Part shown: positions 48,140-59,207 of the stretch, piece by piece
Position numbering within the stretch: the stretch's first letter is position 1
Layout: the number at the start of each line of letters is the position of its first letter
Assembly: GCA_015179025.1 (NCBI GenBank)
Contig: WHUX01000006.1
Span: forward strand, 62,001 to 126,000
Direction: 5' to 3'
Length of the DNA stretch: 64,000 bases
Source: Terfezia claveryi
Lineage: Eukaryota > Ascomycota > Pezizomycetes > Pezizales > Pezizaceae
Notes under the pieces: generated by a model
The model's database searches: none
The model's input: the letters and a program-made list of their open reading frames with translations, nothing else
What the model was told of the DNA's origin: nothing
Translations under genes and position numbers: made by a program

Positions 48140-49907
48140 ATGCTTGCCCGCCAGATTTTATGGCGCAATTGCGCAGCTCTCGAGAGAGGATTCACGACCA
48201 GCAGCCGTGTCAGATCAGGAACTCTACCGGCGAGTCATCAGGCGGTTTGGATGTTTATACCCAGCACTCTGGGCGAATTGCTAATATGTGTTAGCTACTC
48301 GCTGTCCATGTGGAAGAGGGAGACCCTGAGATGGCACAAATCGTTGAGAAAGTCCGTTACACTATTGGACCGCACTACCATGTATCCCGCAGGAGTAAAG
48401 GCTGATGGTCTCAATCAGGAAAAACTCCGTCAAAAAGAGTTCATAAACCTCATTCCCTCCGAGAATTTCACTTCCCAGTCTGTCCTAGATGTTCTTGGAT
48501 CTCCGATGCAAAACAAGTACTCAGAAGGCTATCCTGGGGCTCGCTATTATGGAGGAAACGTATGGATAGACGAGGCTGAGAGGCTATGTCAAAAAAGAGC
48601 CCTTGAGACCTTCAGGCTCAATCCAGAGGAGTGGGGGGTGAACGTTCAACGTAGAGTTGCTCCTCTTATAATATGGCAAACGTGATGGCTGACGTATTGA
48701 AAGCCTTGTCTGGATCTCCGGCAAACCTATATGCCTATTCAGCTGTCTGCCAGCCACACGACAGAATTATGGGACTAGATTTACCACACGGTGGGCACTT
48801 ATCACATGGGTAAGTCTCTATACCCACAGTTTCATGCACAGGGACCCATTTTCAATCTTCAGGTACCAAACTCCGTCAAAAAAGATTTCCAAGATCTCTG
48901 CCTACTTCGAGACCCTTCCTTACCGCCTTGACCCTAAGACTGGGTACATCGATTATGACAACCTCGAGAAACTTTCGGAGCTTTATCGGCCAAAAGTTAT
49001 TGTTGCTGGAACTAGTGCATACTCCCGTACAATCGACTATCCCCGCATGAGGCAAATTTCCTCTGATTATGGAGCATATTTGTTGAGCGATATGGCACAT
49101 ATCTCTGGACTAGTTGCGGCAGACGTGGTTACTAGCCCATTCCCACACAGTGATATTGTTACTACTACCACTCACAAGACCTTGCGTGGTCCTAGGGGTG
49201 CAATGATCTTCTACCGAAAGGGAGTGAGGAGCGTTAACAAAAAGGGAGAACAGATTATGTATAATCTGGAGAATCCGATTAACGCGTCAGTCTTCCCTGG
49301 GCATCAAGGGGGTCCCCACAATCACACCATTGCCGCCCTGGCTGTTGCACTTAAGCAAGCCAAAACTCGAGAATTTCGGGAATATCAGGAGAATGTTTTG
49401 AAGAATGCAAAGGCCCTGGCGAGGAGGCTTGGTAAAGAAGGACTAGGATATGAAATCGTGAGCGGTGGTACTGATAACCACTTGGTTCTTGTGGATTTAA
49501 AACCTAAAGGCATTGATGGCGCCAGGGTTGAGAGAGTGTTGGAGTTGGTGAATGTAGCTGCCAACAAGAACACTGTTCCCGGTGATATTTCTGCCGTATG
49601 TATCATCTCATCGACTACTGGCATTCTTTGTCTAACAAAATCATAGATGAAACCTGGAGGGCTTCGTATTGGAACGCCAGCTATGACTACCCGAGGGTTC
49701 ACTGAGAAAGATTTCGAAAGAGTTGCTGAGATAGTGGACAGGGCGGTTCACATTGCTAAAATGGTCGATGAACAGACTGGTGGAAAGAAGCTGCTGAAGG
49801 ACTTTTTCCAGACTTTGGGCGAGGGTGAAGGAGTGCCAGAGCTAGCTGCGTTGAGAAATGAGGTTAGAGGGTTTGCAGGAGATTTTGACCTCCCATGGCT
49901 GGATTGA
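48140..49907 (+). CDS. Serine hydroxymethyltransferase, mitochondrial form
   Basis: Six exons: 48140-48244, 48295-48351, 48419-48650, 48704-48809, 48863-49595, 49647-49907; 497 aa. It interconverts serine and glycine with tetrahydrofolate using pyridoxal phosphate. Conserved blocks: [69 protein letters not shown], the PLP-lysine motif [18 protein letters not shown] (Lys in THK), [32 protein letters not shown] and [14 protein letters not shown]. The N-terminus ([10 protein letters not shown]...[12 protein letters not shown]) is a typical mitochondrial presequence. The first exons lie in different frames, so introns 1 and 2 (50 and 67 nt) are needed. Intron 3 uses donor C|GTAGAG and yields the NVQPLSG junction. 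Confidence 0.95.
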
Positions 49908-51213
49908 TTGAGGCAACAATGTGACTGAGATTATTTGACGAATTTTAGACTAGCATCCACACCTTGTACTCTATATATGCACATATCAAAGAGCGCTGCT
50001 TCCCGACTAACGTCACCACATGGCGTTCCCTGTACCTGAAACTATTTAGAACAAATCCGGTAAGTTTGGGTTTGAACGGGTGCTAAGCTTTCTAAACACG
50101 CCCATTGGAATTGGCCCCTGCAGCTGCAAGATGCCTGCAGTGTTCACGTCATACATGAACGCGTCGACTCCCACTGCGATGGAAGACCCGGGCTGTTGAT
50201 GCCGAAACTCGAGAAACACAATGATACCCTCAAAAACAATCCTCTGTTGCTGAAGAGGCATTTTGAATTTTTGTAGCTCTGGAGTTGAGCTTTATTTGTC
50301 TAGAGGATCAAGGCATCTGAGGTGAGGCTTTTGTTTAGTCCAGAGACTTTGAGGCGTCAAGCTCTTACAGATACCACTCCCTTTTGCAACTTTGGTGAGG
50401 AGGAAATGTTTGACTATTCGTACTAGCATTGATGCCCGTCAGATATTTGTTGGTTCTCCTCGGACCAACCAGCCAAGCCACAGTTTACTCGGGCCTCTTT
50501 CCAATGGGATATATAGTGACACTTATTCAATTAGTCTGGTTGGCACAGCACCCTCGGTAGAGGGAGGATATTCAATCTATCGAGTCAATATATGGCCTAA
50601 CCGCCCCGACATTTGTACGATTGTCAGCCCTATGAGTATCGTCACTTCACGGAAATGCTCGTCCTGAGACTGGATCGTACCTATATTGTACGCTGCGCCG
50701 AAAGAAGCGAGGGTTTGAATTTCTGTTGTTGATATCAATCACACTCTAGCTGTGCTTGGGTCTAAACATGGCGACTGTGAGTTGCAAGTCTAGAGAATGG
50801 AAGATGCCTGGGAGATATTCTGAAGATAGACTGAGGCCAAGCCCGACAGACTGTATCGTTATCTAGTCACCATCATAACAGCACCCGGATAATCCTTCAA
50901 TGGCTTGGGCTTCCTTGGGGTGCTTGGGCTTCCTTGGGGTGCTCTCTCCCTTATCTCTCCTGCTTCGCCCACCGTCACACTCTTAGGGCACGAGATTAAC
51001 CCTCTTATAGCTCCCACCTCCCACTTCTTCTCTCTTTCTCTTTTCTCACGCACCGATACACATCCCACTGAAGGATTCTTTACCGACCACCATCAAACCT
51101 CCATTTATTGTACTCTTACTCTACTCTTACTCTCATTCTATATATAGTTTAGTTGGTTTTGCAATCTTATCTTCATTCATTTGGATTGATTCTCACGAGT
51201 CTCGGCCTTCATC
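49908..51213. other. Intergenic between SHMT and the CCCH gene
   Basis: It contains micro-insertion M (50524-50576), a short direct repeat GCTTGGGCTTCCTTGGGGT (about 50905-50945) and a pyrimidine-rich stretch at 51014-51050 (CTCCCACCTCCCACTTC), a likely promoter element of the downstream gene. No gene supported. Confidence 0.55.
50524..50576. repeat. Micro-insertion M: 37 bp between perfect 8-bp direct repeats
   Basis: TATTCAAT at 50524-50531 and 50569-50576 brackets 50532-50568, which begins TAGTCTGGTTGGCACAGCAC. Its right half folds as a small hairpin, CCCTC GGTA GAGGG. It is the longest copy of this subfamily. Confidence 0.88.
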
Positions 51214-53466
51214 ATGGATCAGGTACGTCGCATGCTTATGTGAGAAATGATTCAGCTACTAACTTTTCATCACCGACTTACTGCCAGCCTGGATGTCCTC
51301 CGCTGTCAAGGGAAGGTGCAGGTTTGATAAGGAATTATTGTGAACTCTAGAACCACCTTCAAAGCCTGTATGAGTGTGGGTAATGAGTGATCATCATTTC
51401 TTTCTCGACATTAAGCTCTGTGCATTAAAGTTCGGCTATTTGCTTCTTACTCTCAGTTTGTGTTTCGGTGGTTGGCGGGGATTGAGTGGACGTTGTCCAC
51501 TCCTTTCCTTTCCATTAGTTCACTGAACAGCACTCCTGAAAGAAGATACAAGCAATGAAAAGGTGCCTGCGAAGCCCTCTGCACAGATGCCTATATTGAG
51601 ATCTGATTGAAGATGCCTTGTTCTCATGTTCTACTGGCTTGTGGCTCGATAGACTGTTTGCTGCTTCCTTCATCAAACCTGTATATCCTGTATGACAGGG
51701 AATGACACCAAAGCTGGTAGGTCTTGGTGAGTGCTCTCATAGAACCTAAAACCTACAAGTTTGACATTCGGGGATTTTCCCGGAGGAGTTTCTATTTACG
51801 AGAAACCTCCACGTAAACCCTCGCCACATTCCGAGCTTAGTGCAGATAACCTATTCTTTAATGCACTCGATCAGAAGCGGAACACGCGCACGCATAGCGA
51901 TGGTGAAGTCGATTATAAGGATGAACTAGATCTTGATGATGAGTTCGGAGTTCATAGCGAAGGATTTACAGATACTGATCAAAATGGATTCCCTACACCA
52001 CTGAGTTTCAAATTGCCCGTTTGGCACTTCAAGCAGGCCAGTGGAACGCTCGCCGTATCTCCGCTTGCTAGCAGTGAATCCCATCTCTTTGAGGACAATG
52101 TTGTTGGAAAACAGCTTGGTTCTATTGATGGAAGTCCTTTGGTAAGTAGACCCTAGACCAGCCGATATACAGCTGAGTACTGATTTTGTGTTGTTGAACA
52201 GAGCCAGGCAGCAAATGTTATGCAACCCGTCAATGTTGGATATGCCAATCAGTATAGTCAACAAAAACATGATACTTGTAGAGCAGGAACTGGCTGTGAT
52301 ACTATGAGACGTCATGATTCCAGCTATTGCTCAGACGAAGACCATGGTATCGCCCATTTGCCCTGTGCCAAATGTACTCTCTCATCGGCCTATACCCCGG
52401 CTGCCACCTTGGGTGACATAAAGAAGAATGCCGAAACTCTCGAAAGAAGTCGCATTTCAATCATTACCAGTGACTGTCACCGACACGGCGGGTATTGTGT
52501 TGAGCATCTTGGCGGAGGATCTGGCGAGGCAATTTTCCATAATTACAACGGGAACCATCACCAAGGAGATCAACTCCGTTGCTCAAATAGTCATGCCATG
52601 TATAGCGTTTATCCAATGAGGTATGGTGGTCATTTCCCACTTCCGTGTCTTGACAAGGTACGGCCCAGTTAACCTTAAACAGTTCTCAGAAGACCCCAAC
52701 TGTTCCAGAGAGGAATAGATGTTATCCAGGTCCAAGCATTGCGCCCCAGAAGTCGATGGACATGCAAAATTATATGCATTCTAACCATCGCAATGACATG
52801 TCGTGCTGCAGCCACGTGGAAGGTCATCATCTTGGGTCTGATATGGCTAGCCACCGTCATCACCATGATATAAGGCATAAGAACTGTGGCCCTCGCAGGC
52901 CAGCACCAATTGATATCTGTGGGCCTTTCTGCCGCGAATTGCATGGCGAGGTTTGTCTCCCCCCCTTTCCGTGTGATATGACTGCTAATTAATCAGCAAA
53001 TCTTTCCTAATGACGATCCCCCACCAAGCCATATGATGGGCAAAGGAAAATATAACCCCTTATACAAGACGGAAATGTGCCGTAATTGGAGCGAGATGGG
53101 ACACTGTCGGTATGGTCGCACTTGCCAGTTTGCCCATGGTCGTACCGAATTGCGTCAGGTTCCGCGCCACAACCAGTGGAAAACTAAAACCTGCGGGGCT
53201 TGGTTGAACGGTACGTGTAGCTACGGTCATAGATGTTGCTATGCTCGTGAGTGGCCTGTAGTCACCTTCCGCAAACTAGGTTTGAATGTATCAAGGAGCT
53301 AATCCCGAGAGCTAGACAACACAGTTCCCAAATCGGTTGATATGGAGCCCCAACAATATGGGATGAGTCGCTTCGCTGGTTTCTTTGAAGGCGGGTATGT
53401 TGCACAATCGATCACTCCGCTTGCGATCCATGCTAACAACTATGCAGCTTTAATGCCAATGAATGA
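51214..53466 (+). CDS. TTP/TIS11-type CCCH zinc-finger RNA-binding protein (5' end unresolved)
   Basis: Supported exons: 51743-52141, 52202-52620, 52683-52950, 52997-53246, 53316-53394, 53448-53466. These give 477 aa ending FEGGFNANE. The two fingers lie near the C-terminus: [15 protein letters not shown]..(C)QFAH is a C-x8-C-x5-C-x3-H finger. The second is [13 protein letters not shown]...CCYA followed by a His whose codon is split by the 53247-53315 intron. This fits the TTP family, which binds AU-rich 3' UTR elements and promotes mRNA decay. The long N-terminal region is His/Cys/Ser-rich and unlike other members. The first coding exon is uncertain: ATG at 51214 (MDQ|) has a good donor and acceptor, but no intron of normal size links it in frame to 51743. 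Confidence 0.75.
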
Positions 53467-55393
53467 GGATAACAATTTGCCGTCGGCTGTTGTCGTTCCT
53501 TTTGGGAAATTATCCTCGGATCTTATTCGTTTGGGATTGTATCGAGTTGTAATCGGTATAGTAGGGGGAGCACCTTATTATTCTACCTTTCCTTTTTCCG
53601 ATTTCCTATTTGGTTTCCCCTCTCTTTCGTTTAAGGATGGTATCTCCTCCACTGGCCAACGGCGTTTCTTATTACGTCGTTTTTCTTTTGGTTGGTTGAT
53701 TTGGGTCGATGAAACTTATCTCTTTTTGTTTACGTTCTGGGCATTGGATGGATTTCATGCAGGGTCCTTCCAACTTTCCCTGTCGACACTGACCATTCCT
53801 TACATGTTATTCATGGGCACATTTGTTTCATCCATTTTCTTTTATACGGAGGCTTGTTTAGTGTTTCCTGGGCTATTTTCTACCTGGTTCATAAGAACTT
53901 CTTTCTAGGTAAATGCCCCGAATATTGGCCAGAAAAGACGGCGGAGGTGATCTATCACATTCGACAAACGCCGCAAAATATTTGGGCGAAAGCATGGGCA
54001 CTATTTGTATGTTGGGCATAAGGTAGCTGATATCTGGCAGACTCAATTTCATGATAATTATGAGAAATAACGATTGGGTTTAACCTTTGACTCTAGTCTG
54101 CCATACCGGGAAAACTGGCCTTGTCTGTCTCTTTGCTCTTTCCTTTTTGTGGTAGGAGCGTTACTAGTTGTGGGCGGATTAGCGTCCTTGACTCGAATTT
54201 TGACTTGAGTTATGATTCAGATACAGACAAGGAGTCTTATTCACCAGTTTTCCCGGGTACTCACAGTGATCGTGGGTTCCTGGGGTACCACGTCGTTGAC
54301 GTATTTGTGCATGCTCAGGGTTGCGGCGCCTCTAGACCTGCTTGCGCGATATGTAAGTGTGGCTCGTCGAGCCGCGGCAGGAGTGAAACGGAGACGTGAG
54401 ATAAAGCAAAGCGAGATTGCCTCACTGTAGTCTGGCCTCATTGTGCATGTGGAAGAGCGCCGGCCATCCCAACTCCCATCATCCCCGGTATTTTTTATGC
54501 AGCCAGACGAGGTGTTCTCGTCATCCCCAGCAAAGGGAGACGATAAATGCAAACTATACGGTAGGCCATGTCCTTCTAGCTCAACTACTTTGCTTGCTTT
54601 CTTATGCAGGGATTCCATCTGTCAACTTGGGAACTTTCCATTGGGCAGAACCGAGTTTCATTACGCCCGGGCAAGGGATATCATTTCTCCGGCTGCCAAC
54701 CCAGATTGCCAGACTGCAGATTCTCCCCTAGCATGCCAGTGCCCTTACTATCATATCAATCAGACTATTTTCACATTGCGAGGGGCTCGCGCCAACCAGA
54801 CCACTATCTCACTGCCTGCTAGTGCCAGATCCTAGGCCTAAGTTGTAACCAGTACGGTCTACATATCCGCCTCATCCCACGCTGCGACGGCGTTGAACTA
54901 CTTAAGTACCGAAGCGCAAGTATCCCAGATCCCGAGACTATTCCAGGTCCTTGTGGAAGAGAGGTACTTGTGTGGCTACGTAACTGTATAGGGTTGCTGG
55001 CCACACGATCGAGCAGCAGCAGCGACATTAACATGGCACGTCTTAGGTAGCCAGACAGAGTAGAAGCACAGCAGCACGCCCATGGCCACGCGTTGGCACA
55101 GCTTGGGACAGGGCAGGCTGACTTCATTTCATCAAGTTGGGAAGCACTTACATACCATTCGCGCTCGGGATTTTACCCCACCTCAAGAGGTTTCGTCAAG
55201 GGCACATCCAGCAGTTCGATCTCAGTGCTCAATTCCTCGTACCCCACTATTACTACTTAGTTCTACTTAATTCTCCCCTCCCTTTGTCTTATTTCCTATC
55301 GTTTTCTCTTCCAAGTTACCCATCCCTTTAAGCAACTCGCGAAAATCGCAGCAGGCCCTACCAGTATTCTTCAATCTGTATAATCTCTGTACT
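53467..55393. other. 3' region of the CCCH gene and spacer
   Basis: The open frame continuing to 53908 is ended by the strong intron at 53395-53447 (GTATGT, TGCTAAC, GCAG) and is read as 3' UTR. Micro-insertion O lies at 54419-54443. A CT-rich leader (about 55265-55320) precedes the next gene. No other gene supported. Confidence 0.55.
54419..54443. repeat. Micro-insertion O: 7 bp between 9-bp direct repeats
   Basis: GCCTCACTG (54419-54427) and GCCTCATTG (54435-54443; one mismatch) bracket TAGTCTG, exactly the terminal heptamer of the family. Confidence 0.65.
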
Positions 55394-56506
55394 ATGTCTT
55401 ACTGCGACAGCTGCACCGACCCGTTAGTTTTCACCGCTGGAGACACTGGTATCGTGAACGGTGAGGGGTCTTCAAGAGGTGGTGTGAGGGTTGTGGATGA
55501 CATTGAGCTTATTTGCGGACATCATTTCCACTGGTAAGACTCTCAATCAATATCCTAGCTTTGGTTGAATTGTTCGTTGGAGGGTTTTCTGCGCTTCATG
55601 AATTGCGAGTGGAAAATCATAATGCGAATTATGCCTTCGCCTACAAGGAGCTGAGCTTTAGAGCATGAATAACAAAAGAACATGCAAAATCACTGAGGTC
55701 ATCATCCCGGCACATTGTGTGCAGCACTTTTTTCGTCAATCTCGACCAGTTGTGTTTTATTTTTGTACGCCTTTTCATCCGATTGGATCTTGCATCTACA
55801 TTGCATGAAGAATATTGATCTACATACTTCGCTCTTATGGATCTAGATCTATTCGTTGTTTTCTTTTTAGGACCTTTCACCTATCGAATGCCGAAGTCTT
55901 TCTCCTATTATTTCTGCACTCATTCGGGCTGTTGCATGAAGTACATACTAACATCGGCTATCCACAGGTCCTGTTTCTCCGATGCATACTCAACAGGGAG
56001 AAAAACCACCTGCCCCAAATGTGACAAAACCATAATTGACCCTTCAACAAACACACTCCTGGTAACCCTGCGAAACAACGCGCTTGGAGAACAAAATCGT
56101 TTTGATTTGGGAACAAGACTCGAAGAGGAAGAGGACAATGGCTCGAAACCAGAGTCAAGGAGAGTGCGCGATTTCTTGGAAACTTGCGCCGCTGGTAAGG
56201 CTTAACCCCCGAATGCTTCTCCCGTCTGTCTATCCGCATATCTGACCATGTATGCATCTAGGTGATGAGGCTAGCATTCTCAGTATGTTAGAGGACGATC
56301 CATCATTGCTTGCTTCTCAGGATTTCGAAACAGCACAGACATGTCTCCACTGGGCCGTACGACATGGCCGCTATGATGCAGCCATCCTCCTACTAGCAGA
56401 AGGTGCCGACCGAAATGCAATGGACAACAACGGAAAGACATTCATCGATCTCGCACGACAATTAGGGGCCCCAGAAGATATCCTATTCAAGCTGGGCAGC
56501 AGCTAA
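55394..56506 (+). CDS. RING-like zinc-binding and ankyrin-repeat protein
   Basis: Three exons: 55394-55533, 55968-56194, 56262-56506; 203 aa. The N-terminus has MSYCDSC, CGHHFHWSCF and CPKCDKTI in RING order (C-x2-C ... C-x-H-x2-H-x2-C ... C-x2-C). The CGHHFHW/SCF junction is created by splicing. The C-terminus has an ankyrin-type pair (TCLHWAVRHGRYDAAILLLAEGADRNAMDNNGKTFIDLA in segments). RING plus ankyrin suggests an E3 ubiquitin ligase or a zinc-stabilised scaffold. Intron 1 is 434 nt, far longer than the others in the window, though it ends with a clear TACTAAC branch and CCACAG acceptor. An undetected exon inside it is possible. Confidence 0.8.
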
Positions 56507-57071
56507 ACATTGATAAACGACAGTTACACCCTAAACTTACTTAAATAATAAGGTGGAGTGGGTTGCTTGTGTGGCAATGAGAGCTTTGTGTTTGACACAA
56601 CCATTTGATGAATATTTTATGATATCAAGTATGTGGATGGAGTTGATTGGCAGAGTTTGTTTGTATGGGTTCTGTATTACTATAGTTTCGGGGTTTAGAA
56701 TACCGCTTTCAGACTATCTCTTTCCCTCTATCAAGCTCAAAAGGCTCCTGCTTTTGTGAATGAGTACGTGAGCATTGGTATCGATTTCTTCCCTTGATCA
56801 TATCCGATGTATTTTTTATTATGTGGCTGCTAGATCGGTCTTGGGCAGCGCTCAGTGACATCATCAAAGTTTCATCGGGAAGTGGGGTGTTTTTTTTTTT
56901 TCCCTCTTTGGCTCATCGGCTGTTTCATTGGATTCCGGGGTATTGTACGAGACGTGGGGCTTTTTTGTAGGCTTCTGTACTGCGATTGGCCTGAGTAAGA
57001 TATTCTGGGGACGGTGGCATTGAACGACATTGCATAATATTCACGCACGCTACATATACACTTGTCATATA

Positions 57072-57111
57072 CTTGCACAGTAGTCTGGTTGACACAAAGA
57101 GGCTTGCACAA
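57072..57111. repeat. Micro-insertion N: 22 bp between 8-9-bp direct repeats
   Basis: CTTGCACAG (57072-57080) and CTTGCACAA (57103-57111) bracket TAGTCTGGTTGACACAAAGA plus GG (57081-57102). It diverges from the consensus after ACACA. Confidence 0.8.
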
Positions 57112-57521
57112 TACTTCTCACGGCCAGTACTAACAGAGTATCCCCTTGACAACTTATGAACTGTGAGATGCGTTCACTGTGCAGCGTTCTTGAACCCTGA
57201 ACCCTGCCATGTGACAGGTACCATCCTGAGACCCCAAAATGTGACTTTACATCATTCTTGCATTACAAGGTAACAGAATGGACAAGAAGCACGGGTGTCC
57301 TGGTATGAGAATATTTGGATATAGTCTTGATATTCTGGTGCATGGCCAACTACAGGCGTTCAGACCTTGCTAGTACTTACGCTCTGCAAATGTAGTGCAG
57401 ATACTCAATCTAGCTGTACATGTTAGGTACAACCAATAGTAGGTTACTCCTGGTGTATATATTAATTCCCGGTGGGCAATTGCCCAATGGAATGCGGGGT
57501 GAGAAGTAGAGCGGTGCTCCT

Positions 57522-57546
57522 GAGATTTCTGAGATTTCTGAGATTT
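57522..57546. repeat. 9-bp tandem repeat, nearly 3 copies
   Basis: GAGATTTCT at 57522-57530 and 57531-57539, then GAGATTT. Confidence 0.85.
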
Positions 57547-58162
57547 GCAAGAGCCGGTGGAGCGCAGTGCAGCAGCGTTGACACGGCGGTCGAGATCGTA
57601 ACGTAATCAGACTATCGCGATCCGAAGGCATACAGCCAGTCAGTAGTTTCGAAACAGCAAGTACCAGGCCGAGCGTAATGCTCTGCTATATATTATATAC
57701 TTTACGTATCATACGATGTCTGAAATGCGTTGTACCTGAATTGTACTGTGGAGTTGCTGAACATATGGAAGATAGATTACTGCAGAGGTAGATTTCGAAA
57801 TTGAAAGCCGTATTGGTCGGCTCAGATAGGGTTCTTGCTCTCGTGTTTTGCTCGCGATAGGATTGACGGATGTCGTCGCCGATCTTGGCAGGGTTGATCT
57901 TATCGATAAGGCCTCTTTGCCGAGGGGTGTTTTTTTCCCAGTTCATGTTGCGGTCGTTTTACATATATGACATGATCACATACTTGCTGGATGCTACAGG
58001 GTTATCCAGCAAAATGCACTGATCTCTCATTAAAATCCGATACACCAGGAACAACCCGGTACAAGAAGCCTGCTTGCGTTAATTTCGATATTCTGATACT
58101 TTGCGCCTTCTGCCAGCAACAACTTGTTCATGCCCTACAGGCAGATTGCAGGAAACTGGAAT

Positions 58163-58903
58163 ATGCCCCCCAGGGCCTCGAGCTCCTCCAAACCGTCAGG
58201 TCGGCACCTGAATGCCAGCACAACAGGTCCCTCCTCCCCCACATCAAAGCTCCCTGTAAATTGGACCCCTGAGATAACCTACCTCACGCAACCGTTCTAT
58301 TCCCGCTTGCTTGATAACATCACCTTACACCACCTGCGTCCAAAGCCCATAATCAAGGGGCACAATGACACCAGCCATCCATCGGGCCCTTGCCCGAGCG
58401 TGAAGATCAAGAAGATAACTGACATGGGGCACCCCGCATTTGCGCAGTGTGGGTTATTCGCGAACCAAAATCTACAGCCAGGGCAGTGGGTATTGGATTA
58501 CCTTGGATACGTTCACCCCGCAGCCGAGACGGATCCAGATAGTGATTACGACCTGAGTCTCGATAGGGAGCTGCAGGGCGGGGTCGGGATTGATGCAAGA
58601 AGAATGGGCAATGAGGCTAGATTTATCAACGATTATCGTGGAATTCCAGAGCGGATGAAGAGGATTGATGGGACGGGAAAGAGGGGGAAACCTGGGCCCA
58701 ATGTGTTGTTCTCGGAGAGGGTGGGGGAAAGAACTGGGGAGCGGAGGATATGTATTGTGGTAGGGAAGGAGAAGATAAAAAAAGGAGAGGAGCTGTGTGT
58801 CAGCTATGGCAAGGGGTTCTGGAAAGCGCGGGGGATAGGATTTAGCACAACACCGCCGGAAGAAGGTGATGACCCGCGGCTTCACATTAATCATGGAGAA
58901 TGA
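58163..58903 (+). CDS. SET-domain protein (putative lysine methyltransferase)
   Basis: Single exon, 246 aa from the chosen ATG (MPPRASSSSK). An in-frame ATG at 58130 would add 11 residues. The first 90 residues are Ser/Pro-rich. The SET fold covers about residues 100-235: AQCGLFANQNLQPGQWVLDYLGYV, GIDARRMGNEARFINDYRG (pseudoknot, with NDYRG instead of NHSC) and GEELCVSYGKGFW (the catalytic-Tyr motif). There is no pre-SET or post-SET cysteine cluster, so it is a short SET protein. Members methylate histone or non-histone lysines; the target cannot be read here. The FINDYRG variant is common in small fungal SET proteins. Confidence 0.85.
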   Translation: MPPRASSSSKPSGRHLNASTTGPSSPTSKLPVNWTPEITYLTQPFYSRLLDNITLHHLRPKPIIKGHNDTSHPSGPCPSVKIKKITDMGHPAFAQCGLFANQNLQPGQWVLDYLGYVHPAAETDPDSDYDLSLDRELQGGVGIDARRMGNEARFINDYRGIPERMKRIDGTGKRGKPGPNVLFSERVGERTGERRICIVVGKEKIKKGEELCVSYGKGFWKARGIGFSTTPPEEGDDPRLHINHGE

Positions 58904-59207
58904 GATACGCGTTCTTTCTACAACAGAATATGTTTTACGGTCTCCGTGAGTCACCTAGATTCACCAAGCTGGAGAGAGACCAAGAGGCCGGAACGCGCAA
59001 ATCTTCGCGCGTTGAAGGAGGCTTAAAAGGAACATGTCTTGGCTAACAGCTGTCGTCATGAGTGCGTCCACATCTCTCAAAGGCATAATTATTGAACCTC
59101 CCTGATTCTACAAATTTATATATTCGAATACCTGCAGCACAAACCCAACATAGTTGGTGCAGAACCACAAGGAGCGATCAATTGGCCCAAAGGAAACGAT
59201 CGAAGAC
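58904..59207. other. Short spacer between tandem genes
   Basis: 304 bp between the SET gene stop and the next start. It must contain the terminator of one and the promoter of the other. No distinct element was seen. Confidence 0.5.

Larger units (their letters stand above)
56507..58162. other. Intergenic between the RING-ankyrin and SET genes
   Basis: It holds micro-insertion N (57072-57111) and a 9-bp tandem repeat (57522-57546). No gene supported. Confidence 0.55.

Noticed and set aside
53342..53908. 188-aa frame with hydrophobic C-terminus
   Set aside because: A strong intron (GTATGT, TGCTAAC, GCAG at 53395-53447) lies inside it; after splicing the CDS stops at 53466 and the rest is 3' UTR.
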